A program made the position numbers and the translations under genes. The notes beneath the pieces are model-generated. The model saw only the letters and a program-made list of their open reading frames with translations. It did not search any database and was not told the origin of the DNA. DNA of 7,598 bases from an uncultured Cellvibrio sp. (lineage in GTDB: Bacteria > Pseudomonadota > Gammaproteobacteria > Pseudomonadales > Cellvibrionaceae): NCBI GenBank assembly GCA_946482345.1, contig CAMLRJ010000159.1, positions 1 through 7,598 on the forward strand, written 5' to 3'. Shown in pieces: positions 1-5,939 of this stretch; positions within the stretch are counted from its first letter, which is position 1; every line of letters begins with the position of its first letter.

Positions 1-2463
1 ACGACCTTCGATACTGGCCAATGCACGGTTATTTTTAAAATTTAAATTCAGTATGCGTTTGAAACTGGAACCATAAAGCATTCCTTTTTCCAGGAAGGAG
101 TCATAACATTGTTTCTGACTCATAAACTCTGGCAATTCTTTCCTTAATGCATCTATATCAATTTTTTCTGATCCGCTCAAATCCAACGCGTGATAACTCA
201 ATCGACCCGTGCAGTGAATAGTGCCTTTTACGCTGTTATTCAATGTTGAAAAAATCTGGAAATCAACCTGATCATCAACGGGATGTAAACTGATTTTTAC
301 TGTCTGAGGGCCGTCCGATACTTCTATTGGATTACGCCAGACAACATTTTCAATTCTGGTTACTTTATGCGGTATGTTACAAAGATTACCGGAAGATCTT
401 GCCATTTCCAGATAAGCAACACCCGGCAATATTTTGCGCAGGTTGATCATGTGATCTTTTAAATAAAATTCATCGCCGGTAAAGGTTTTTTTGTAGCATT
501 GAACTTCCAGTGTCGATTCATTGACATCTACTAAAGAGAAAGCGGATTCACTATTTTGTGATGTTGAACTGACTGAATCGGACTTTGCTTTTATCCAATA
601 CTTTTCCTTTGCAAAAGGATAAGTCGGCAAACTGATACTTCTGGCACCGGATGCCGATAATATTTTTTTCCAATCTGCGTCTTGGCCAGCAACATACAGT
701 GTCAATAAATTCTGCAAATTTTCCTGATATTCAGCAGGCATTTTACTGGTTGTTGCAATTATTTTTTCCAGCAGCTCATTAACAACCACTCCCTTAATCT
801 CAGATTTTATTTTCGACGGAACCCAGGATTTAAGTTGGTTGACAAGATCCTGATGGCTATTAACCACAAATCCTGTTCGGTATTTAAAATGACAGCGACC
901 ACGCATCAACGTCAAGGATATATCTTTAAGTTTTGCTTCCGGATTGTGCTCGACCCAGGAACATAAATCATAAATTTTTTGACCCAATGCTGTTTCTGTC
1001 TTTGCCGATAATGGAATTAAATAGCATGACGGTTCTACTACATCCTGGTTTATGGAAATTAAGGGCGCCTCTTCCATTACCAAATGCGCATTGGTTCCAC
1101 TGAAACCATAAGAACTGACTGCACTACGGCGCGGTACCGCAGAAGGCTGTTGCCAATCAATCAGCTGGTTATTGATGTAAAAGGGACTGTTTTCATAATC
1201 CAGATGTTCATTAACTGTTTGAAAATTTAAATTGGCAGGAATTTTTTTATGTTTCATTGCCAGCATAGCTTTCAACACACCAGTTACACCTGCTGCTGAA
1301 AGTGTGTGACCAAAATTGGTTTTGGATGATCCCAATGCACAAAAGTGCGCTTGCTCTGTGTAATGGCGAAATGATTTGCTGAGCGCTTCGAATTCTATTG
1401 GGTCACCCAGTTTGGTGCCTGTACCATGCGCTTCCATGTAGCCAATACTGGCAGGTGAAATATTTAATTTTTGATAGGCTTCCAACTGCAATTGCGTTTG
1501 CGCCAATGAACTTGGTGCAGTAATACCATTGGTTTTTCCATCCTGATTGGAAACACCTCCCAAAATCACGCCGTAAATTTGGTCACCATCGGCAATGGCT
1601 TTATCCAATCGTTTCAACAAAATTACCGACATGCCTTCACCGGGAACAAAGCCATTGGCACTGTTATCAAATGCTTTGCTATTGCCATCTTCGCTGAGCA
1701 TTTGCGCCTTGCTCATCATGATGTACAAATTGGGTGTGATGTAGAGATGTACTCCACCGGCCAATGCCAATTCAATATCACCCGCTTGTATCGCTTTAAC
1801 GGCAAGTTCTACAGCGATTAGCGAAGAGGAACAGGCAGTATCAATCGTAATACTCGGCCCTTTCAGATTTAACAGATAGGAAATTCGTGCAGATAAAATT
1901 GATGCTTGTGTTCCCATCAACTCAAACAAATCCAGATCGTGCGGTGTTGCATTGAGAACATTAGTGTAATCACAATTCAGTGAGCCAACATAAACACCGC
2001 ACTTAACTCCAGTTAACCTGGCATCGTTGTAACCGCCGTCTTCAAATGCTTCCCAACAACCTTGCAAAAAGAGCCGTTGTTGCGGATCCATGCGTTCAGC
2101 TTCTTTGCTGGAAATATTGAAAAAATGCGGGTCAAACTCATCAATCGATTCAAAAAAACTACCGTACTGACAGTAAGTCTTGTTAGGCTCATCACGATTT
2201 TCACTAAAGATTTCTGCAAGATCCCAACGCTTGGCGGGTATAGTGCCTATCGAACTCTCACCCTTTGCAAGCTTGTTCCATAAATCAGAAATATTATTTA
2301 CACCACCAGGATAGCGGCAGGCTGCACCTATGACAGCAACAGGGATTTGATTGGAATCCAACGATTGCGCTTTGGATTCTGTATGGTCTTTCAGCTTTTC
2401 TTCGAGTTTTAATATTTTTTTATAAGCAAGCTCAAGACGTTTCTGATCAGAAATTTGTGACAT
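1..2463 (-). CDS. Modular trans-AT type polyketide synthase, N-terminal part (docking helix, KS, linker, start of DH); runs off the left edge
   Basis: Reading the minus strand from ATG 2461-2463 gives 821 codons without a stop up to the window edge, so the gene is 3'-truncated here. Residues 5-30 form a charged, probably helical leader (LELAYKKILKLEEKLK) like PKS docking segments. Residues 40-465 are a ketosynthase: the DTACSSS motif gives nucleophile C211, EAHGTGT gives H345 and KTNFGH gives K381/H386, so it should condense. The NEHLDYENSPFYIN stretch near 418-431 is typical of trans-AT ketosynthases. Residues 480-625 are a post-KS linker ending in LPTYPFAKEKYW. No acyltransferase (no GHSxG) lies between KS and the next domain, so malonyl units must come from a separate AT. 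From about residue 655 a dehydratase hot-dog fold begins, with catalytic H671 in HMINLRKILPG and the YGSSF element at 797-801. The canonical DH glycine is leucine at 675. The second DH catalytic residue and all later domains lie outside the window. The enzyme is expected to be cytoplasmic. The product is unknown. Confidence 0.95.
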   Translation of the reverse strand, partial: MSQISDQKRLELAYKKILKLEEKLKDHTESKAQSLDSNQIPVAVIGAACRYPGGVNNISDLWNKLAKGESSIGTIPAKRWDLAEIFSENRDEPNKTYCQYGSFFESIDEFDPHFFNISSKEAERMDPQQRLFLQGCWEAFEDGGYNDARLTGVKCGVYVGSLNCDYTNVLNATPHDLDLFELMGTQASILSARISYLLNLKGPSITIDTACSSSLIAVELAVKAIQAGDIELALAGGVHLYITPNLYIMMSKAQMLSEDGNSKAFDNSANGFVPGEGMSVILLKRLDKAIADGDQIYGVILGGVSNQDGKTNGITAPSSLAQTQLQLEAYQKLNISPASIGYMEAHGTGTKLGDPIEFEALSKSFRHYTEQAHFCALGSSKTNFGHTLSAAGVTGVLKAMLAMKHKKIPANLNFQTVNEHLDYENSPFYINNQLIDWQQPSAVPRRSAVSSYGFSGTNAHLVMEEAPLISINQDVVEPSCYLIPLSAKTETALGQKIYDLCSWVEHNPEAKLKDISLTLMRGRCHFKYRTGFVVNSHQDLVNQLKSWVPSKIKSEIKGVVVNELLEKIIATTSKMPAEYQENLQNLLTLYVAGQDADWKKILSASGARSISLPTYPFAKEKYWIKAKSDSVSSTSQNSESAFSLVDVNESTLEVQCYKKTFTGDEFYLKDHMINLRKILPGVAYLEMARSSGNLCNIPHKVTRIENVVWRNPIEVSDGPQTVKISLHPVDDQVDFQIFSTLNNSVKGTIHCTGRLSYHALDLSGSEKIDIDALRKELPEFMSQKQCYDSFLEKGMLYGSSFKRILNLNFKNNRALASIEGR

Positions 2464-2471
2464 AACATTAA

Positions 2472-2477
2472 TCCTTT
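2472..2477 (-). promoter_or_regulatory. Ribosome binding site of the PKS gene
   Basis: On the minus strand AAAGGA lies 8 bases before ATG 2461-2463, a good Shine-Dalgarno match at normal spacing. It supports this ATG as the true start. The start also fits the protein, because the docking-like helix begins a few residues downstream and the ketosynthase follows at about residue 40. Confidence 0.75.
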
Positions 2478-2568
2478 GAAGCAAAAATTTAAAAATCCCG
2501 TTTATTTAAAAACGAATTAAAACCGGATAAGCACCGTATGCTGGACTTGACGAGAAGAAGATGCAGGA

Positions 2569-2581
2569 CGTATTAAATACG
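2569..2581. repeat. Short perfect palindrome CGTATT-A-AATACG in the PKS leader
   Basis: Two perfect 6-base arms surround a single central A, about 106 bases upstream of the PKS start codon. The symmetry would suit a dimeric regulator, but 12 matched bases in AT-rich DNA can arise by chance. Its role as an operator is inference only. Confidence 0.3.
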
Positions 2582-2740
2582 ATAGAAATGACAAAATTAT
2601 TTCATTTCCTTTGTGTTCCGATATCCTTGAAAACCGGAATTCACCCACACCTCCCTGCTTGTTGAGCATCAAGATGTCACCAAAAATTCTATGGGCACCT
2701 CAATTAATCAAATCCTTAACAACAAATAAATTCACCGTTT

Positions 2741-2758
2741 TTTGATACTAAAATCAAA
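2741..2758. repeat. Inverted repeat TTTGAT-N6-ATCAAA upstream of the PKS
   Basis: Six-base arms match perfectly around a 6-base spacer. It lies about 280 bases upstream of the PKS start, in the most AT-rich part of the gap, where regulator binding would be plausible. On the plus strand the right arm runs into T-rich sequence, but the stem is all A/T except one pair and would be too weak for a terminator. Confidence 0.25.
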
Positions 2759-2788
2759 TTTTTAATTTTGCAACTATTTTTTTATTAC

Positions 2789-2810
2789 CAAAATTAAGGC
2801 GCCAATTTTG
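2789..2810. repeat. Inverted repeat CAAAATT-N8-AATTTTG enclosing GGCGCC
   Basis: Seven-base arms match perfectly. The 8-base spacer contains the GC-only palindrome GGCGCC at 2798-2803, a GC-rich island in otherwise AT-rich DNA, about 330 bases upstream of the PKS start. The arrangement could be an operator for the PKS gene. No regulator gene is visible in the window to pair with it. Confidence 0.3.
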
Positions 2811-2920
2811 TCGTTATTTTCATTAACTATAAAAAAAATGCTCTTGGATGATGTGAATATTTCACTGAATGCATAATAGAAAATAGATAGCCACTGAAAA
2901 ATTTCAATGAAATCAAAAAC

Positions 2921-2950
2921 TGGATCCCTGCCTTCGCAGGAATGACGGAG
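2921..2950. repeat. REP-like extragenic hairpin element
   Basis: The unit reads TGGATCCCTGCCTTCGCAGG followed by AATGACGGAG. It has a 5-base stem CCTGC/GCAGG with a CTTC loop (2927-2940) and flanks that resemble the widespread proteobacterial intergenic repeat with core TGGATTCCCGCCTTCGCGGG and AATGACG tail. Compared with that core, both arms differ by a C/G to T/A change that preserves pairing, which suggests the hairpin is maintained. Such elements are commonly dispersed in many copies between genes. Copy number in this genome cannot be judged from one window. Confidence 0.6.
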
Positions 2951-3086
2951 TGAAAATAAACATAAATGGATTCATGCAAAAGTCTATAAGAAAATACACC
3001 ATAGCAATTTTTTAAAGTTTTTTGACTAATCTAATTTATCTAATTTTCTTTATTGAAAAAGTCTTAACTGATGTGGCGAATAACAT

Positions 3087-3120
3087 AAAAAAGGCCATTT
3101 TATTTTAATAAAATGGCCTT
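3087..3120 (-). terminator. Intrinsic terminator of the GH53 galactanase gene
   Basis: A perfect 14-base stem (3091-3104 with 3107-3120; arms begin with AAGGCCATTT) closes over a very short loop. On the minus strand it is followed by a run of six T at 3087-3092, two of them within the stem. It begins 33 bases past the galactanase stop codon. The plus strand lacks a U-tract after the stem, so termination is expected only for leftward transcription. It should insulate the PKS gene from galactanase transcription. Confidence 0.9.
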
Positions 3121-3153
3121 CAAGCAAGGAGTTGTTGTCAAACTATAAAAACA

Positions 3154-4158
3154 CTATTTAAATGCATCCCATACAGCTGTTGCTTTACCATTGTTATCCA
3201 TTGCACCCAATGTATAACCTTTCCAACCCGGTCTGGCTTGTGGTTCCCAATAAAAAATACCTGTACCTTTTCCACCTGAAACTGATTTCAGTTTAGTGAT
3301 CATGTCAGCCACAATTGTTTTAGCGGATGCGTGATCCCAAGGCACGCCTATCTCGGTAATCATCACCTCTTTACCGTAACGACTTACCATATCGTTTAAA
3401 TTCCACAAGCATTGTGAATTCACAGTTTGCCAGGATGAACCTGAAACATGCGTTGGATAATTTGAAAAACCCAACACATCAAATTTGGCACCATTGGCAA
3501 CCAAACCATCAAACAACCAACGAGCATCGGCATTTCTATAACAGTTAGCCACATGCACAATCACTTTTGCACTGGAGAAAACACTTTTGGTCGCGTTGTA
3601 GCCAGTGTTAGTCAACCATGCATAATTTTTCATGTTGACCGATGCCATACCATCATTCCACAACATACCATTACTGGTTTCATTACCTACCTGAACCCAT
3701 TTAGGTGTAACACCTGCATCTTTCAAAGCTTGTAATGTATAAACAGTTGAGTTCCAGACAGCGTCCATCAATTGGTTGAAACTGTAATTTCTCCAGGCTG
3801 CAGGTTTGGTTTGTTGTCCTGGATCAGCCCAGGAATCGCTGTAATGGAAATCCACCATTACACTCAACCCGGCAGCTTTCGCACGTTTCGCTTTGGCGAC
3901 AACATCCTGGGTACTGTTGTACCAACCATCCGCAGGATTCACCCAAACACGCAAGCGTACAGCTGACATACCCTGTTCTTTCATGATGGCAAATATGTCT
4001 TTTTTGACGCCGCTGCGGTTGTAATAAGCCAAACCATTAGCCTCAATTTCAGACGTCCAACTGACATCCGCACCTTTCACCTGGGCAAAGGTGCCCGAGG
4101 AGGAAAGTAACAAACCTCCGAGGGCAAGAAGTGGTAATACGATTTTCGAAAGTTTCAT
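3154..4158 (-). CDS. Secreted arabinogalactan endo-beta-1,4-galactanase, glycoside hydrolase family 53
   Basis: This 334-residue enzyme is predicted to hydrolyse internal beta-1,4-galactosidic bonds of galactan side chains in pectin, using a retaining mechanism on a (beta/alpha)8 barrel. Residues 1-25 are a Sec signal peptide (MKLSK, hydrophobic core, likely cleavage after GTFA), so it is exported to periplasm or medium. The mature protein is a single catalytic domain without a carbohydrate-binding module or lipobox. GH53 landmarks are VRLRVWVNP (67-75), DFHYSDSWADPG (103-114), VQVGNE with acid/base E160, FDVLGFSNYP (226-235), and ITEIG with nucleophile E269. These glutamates sit one residue from E161 and E270 reported for galactanase A of Pseudomonas fluorescens subsp. 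cellulosa (Cellvibrio japonicus). The chosen start is ATG 4156-4158. A GTG three codons upstream (4165-4167) lies inside the Shine-Dalgarno sequence and is unlikely to be used. The gene has its own promoter and terminator. It could be named gal53A by analogy, which is not proven. Confidence 0.95.
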   Translation of the reverse strand: MKLSKIVLPLLALGGLLLSSSGTFAQVKGADVSWTSEIEANGLAYYNRSGVKKDIFAIMKEQGMSAVRLRVWVNPADGWYNSTQDVVAKAKRAKAAGLSVMVDFHYSDSWADPGQQTKPAAWRNYSFNQLMDAVWNSTVYTLQALKDAGVTPKWVQVGNETSNGMLWNDGMASVNMKNYAWLTNTGYNATKSVFSSAKVIVHVANCYRNADARWLFDGLVANGAKFDVLGFSNYPTHVSGSSWQTVNSQCLWNLNDMVSRYGKEVMITEIGVPWDHASAKTIVADMITKLKSVSGGKGTGIFYWEPQARPGWKGYTLGAMDNNGKATAVWDAFK

Positions 4159-4164
4159 GTTTAT

Positions 4165-4170
4165 CACCTT
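4165..4170 (-). promoter_or_regulatory. Ribosome binding site that fixes the galactanase start
   Basis: AAGGTG on the minus strand stands 6 bases before ATG 4156-4158. The in-frame GTG that would lengthen the protein by three residues is the last three bases of this same motif, so it cannot serve as a start with its own upstream site. The ATG start also gives a standard signal peptide beginning MKLSK. Confidence 0.8.
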
Positions 4171-4259
4171 ATTGTTATCATCTAACTGTCTGTTAATTAA
4201 AGCTTTTTTAAAAATAATGTAAGCTTTTATCGAATCAATTAACCCCCATTCAGGTTAGC

Positions 4260-4271
4260 GGCATCAATGCC
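4260..4271. promoter_or_regulatory. Palindrome GGCAT-CA-ATGCC just downstream of the galactanase promoter
   Basis: A perfect 5-base inverted repeat with a 2-base spacer lies at roughly +11 to +22 relative to the transcription start inferred from the promoter at 4289-4317. A repressor bound here would block transcription of the galactanase gene. No known consensus was recognised, so the operator role is inference. Confidence 0.35.
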
Positions 4272-4288
4272 CGACAGCTCCAGTTTTA

Positions 4289-4317
4289 TTTATATGACAT
4301 AACTTTCGGCATCGCAA
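4289..4317 (-). promoter_or_regulatory. Sigma70-type promoter of the galactanase gene
   Basis: On the minus strand a -35 box TTGCGA (4312-4317) is separated by exactly 17 bases from a -10 box TATAAA (4289-4294). Transcription would start near 4282, giving a leader of about 124 bases before ATG 4156-4158. The site lies after the cobQ stop and before the galactanase, and the only gene it can drive is the galactanase. It implies that the gene is transcribed apart from cobQ. Confidence 0.65.
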
Positions 4318-4324
4318 GACAAAA

Positions 4325-4340
4325 AGGTAAACGTTTAACT
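4325..4340. promoter_or_regulatory. CG-centred palindrome AGnTAAACGTTTAnCT, candidate LacI/GalR-family operator
   Basis: Fourteen of 16 positions are symmetric about a central CG, and the inner 10 bases are a perfect palindrome. LacI/GalR-family regulators of sugar-utilisation genes typically bind CG-centred palindromes of this kind. The centre is about 50 bases upstream of the inferred start of galactanase transcription, immediately behind the -35 box. The regulator gene is not in the window, so the family assignment is inference. Confidence 0.45.
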
Positions 4341-4442
4341 AAAAGAAATGGAAATGCGCCAAGAGTGTAAAAACGACACAATTCATCAAGAAAAAAGTGT
4401 TACCGCAAATCTGTCAGCAAGGTAGGAAAATAAAGATCGGCA

Positions 4443-5900
4443 CTAATCAGTAGCCAGTTGTTCCAGGAAGTCTGCCAGGAAAGCTGATTGGGTTGCATCG
4501 GCCAAACGCACCAGTGAATCTTCCCGTTGAGCCGCTATATCGAACGAGTGACTGTCAGACAATCCAGCCCATTTCAGCAAAGTGTTTAACCCATCAGGAT
4601 GATCAAAAATTCCATGAAGATAAGTCCCCAGAATCAAGTCATCTTCGCTTATGGCGCCCTCGGGAATGAGTTGATCATCAATCGTTACATAAGTTGCTGG
4701 ACGTTTGAGTGCGTCACCATGACTGATACCCGTATGAATTTCATAAGCCTGAATAGCACTTTGTTTATCCCATAAAAATCCACAACGTTGTTGCAATATT
4801 TTTTCGGGTAGAAGCGTTGTTTGCAATGAAAAATATCCCAGCCCGGCAGAAGAGCCCGGCGAAGATTCCAGCCCTGATTCATCATGAATAAACTTACCCA
4901 ACATTTGAAATCCACCACAAATCCCTATTAATTTTCCGCCATAACGCAGATGTTTTTGTATTCCACTGTCCCAGAATTGAGCGCGCAAAAATGCCAAATC
5001 TTCACGCGTATTTTTACTACCGGGAATAATTAATAAATCACAGGCAGGAATTGGTTGATTGGGGCCTACCCATTGAAAATGAATTTGTGGATGCAAACGC
5101 AACGAATCAAAATCGGTGTGATTGGAAATACGCGGCAAAGCTAAAACGGCAACGCGAAAAGTTGCTGTTGTTTTTTGATTATTGGTTGTTAATGCATCTT
5201 CCGCGTCAAGATACAAACCTTGCAAATAAGGAATTACAGCTAACACCGGCTTACCGGTTTTATGTTCCAGCCAATCCAATCCTGACTGCAACAAACTCAT
5301 ATCGCCACGAAAACGATTAATCACAAATCCCACTATGCGATTGCGTTCGGATTCACTCAATAATTCCAAAGTGCCTACCAGATGTGCAAACACACCACCA
5401 CGATCAATATCAGCAATTAATATCACAGGACAATCGACGGTTTCTGCAAACCCCATATTGGCAATATCGCGATCCCGCAAATTAATTTCCGCAGGGCTGC
5501 CAGCACCTTCAACCAAAATGACATCGAATTGTGTTTGCAATCGATGATATGAATCCAGAACGTAACTCATCGCTTGCGTTTTGTAATCGTGATAAACCGC
5601 CGCATCCATGTCGGTAATTGCACGGCCCTGAACAATAATTTGCGCGCGCGTGTCGCTGGTTGGTTTAATTAAAATGGGATTCATATCCGTGTGTGGCAAT
5701 AAACCCGCCGCATAAGCTTGCAATGCTTGCGCTCGACCTATCTCGCCACCATCCACTGTCACCGCCGAATTTAATGCCATATTTTGTGGTTTAAACGGCA
5801 CTACCGATACGCCACGATTTTTTAAAATCCTGCATAAAGCGGCAACCAATGTTGATTTGCCTGCATCAGATGTGGTGCCCTGAATCATAAGAATTTTCAT
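4443..5900 (-). CDS. cobQ: Cobyric acid synthase, glutamine-hydrolysing
   Basis: CobQ/CbiP amidates the b, d, e and g side chains of adenosylcobyrinic acid a,c-diamide to give adenosylcobyric acid, using glutamine and ATP, in the cytoplasmic late pathway to adenosylcobalamin. From ATG 5898-5900 the protein has 485 residues, the usual family length. Residues 1-235 are the ATP-dependent synthetase domain, opening with [17 protein letters not shown] (P-loop at 8-16) and containing PQNMALNS (38-45) and [12 protein letters not shown] (130-141). Residues 250-485 are a class I triad glutamine amidotransferase domain: CGGFQMLG carries nucleophile C328, YEIHTG is at 386-391, and GTYLHGIFD carries H429. 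All key residues are present. An in-frame GTG at 5928-5930 would add ten residues, but the family normally begins a few residues before QGTTSD, so the ATG is preferred. It lacks a clear Shine-Dalgarno sequence, which suggests coupling to the permease gene 39 bases upstream. No other cobalamin gene is visible. Confidence 0.96.
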   Translation of the reverse strand: MKILMIQGTTSDAGKSTLVAALCRILKNRGVSVVPFKPQNMALNSAVTVDGGEIGRAQALQAYAAGLLPHTDMNPILIKPTSDTRAQIIVQGRAITDMDAAVYHDYKTQAMSYVLDSYHRLQTQFDVILVEGAGSPAEINLRDRDIANMGFAETVDCPVILIADIDRGGVFAHLVGTLELLSESERNRIVGFVINRFRGDMSLLQSGLDWLEHKTGKPVLAVIPYLQGLYLDAEDALTTNNQKTTATFRVAVLALPRISNHTDFDSLRLHPQIHFQWVGPNQPIPACDLLIIPGSKNTREDLAFLRAQFWDSGIQKHLRYGGKLIGICGGFQMLGKFIHDESGLESSPGSSAGLGYFSLQTTLLPEKILQQRCGFLWDKQSAIQAYEIHTGISHGDALKRPATYVTIDDQLIPEGAISEDDLILGTYLHGIFDHPDGLNTLLKWAGLSDSHSFDIAAQREDSLVRLADATQSAFLADFLEQLATD

Positions 5901-5939
5901 GAAAACGCTAAACCCTGGATAAACTTTCACGGCTGCGCA

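Larger units (their letters stand above)
2478..3086. other. AT-rich intergenic region upstream of the PKS gene
   Basis: About 610 bases separate the PKS ribosome binding site from the terminator of the galactanase gene. I see no long reading frame with family features on either strand and no RNA gene I can recognise. The stretch 2690-3086 is markedly AT-rich, with A and T runs, and is where a PKS promoter and regulatory sites would be expected. No convincing -35/-10 pair at proper spacing was found by eye. It contains several small inverted repeats and a REP-like hairpin, listed separately. A 50-codon minus-strand frame (2517-2669) is discussed in the findings but is not called as a gene. Confidence 0.6.

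Noticed and set aside
1579..1821. Plus-strand 80-codon frame inside the PKS ketosynthase
   Set aside because: It is antisense to the conserved KS core including DTACSSS and shows no family features; a shadow frame.
2013..2283. Overlapping 68- and 73-codon frames on both strands within the PKS start region
   Set aside because: Both lie over the conserved KS N-terminus, which is convincingly coding in another minus-strand frame.
2811..3086. PKS promoter boxes such as TATAGT near 2828 or TATAGA near 2985 on the minus strand
   Set aside because: No acceptable -35 box stands 16-18 bases upstream of either -10-like hexamer, and such hexamers are common by chance in AT-rich DNA.
4198..4229. TAAAGCTT and AAGCTTTTA arms in the galactanase leader as a terminator or riboswitch
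   Set aside because: The stem is short, imperfect and A/U-rich, lacks a proper U-tract after it on the minus strand, and matches no riboswitch core.
4341..4442. Terminator for cobQ in the bases after its stop
   Set aside because: Only a 4-base stem pairing (GTGT/ACAC) near T-runs was found, too weak to call. cobQ transcripts may read through or end by another route.
5051..5547. Plus-strand frames of 89 and 70 codons antisense to cobQ
   Set aside because: They overlap conserved cobQ sequence and resemble no known protein; expected shadows of a real gene.
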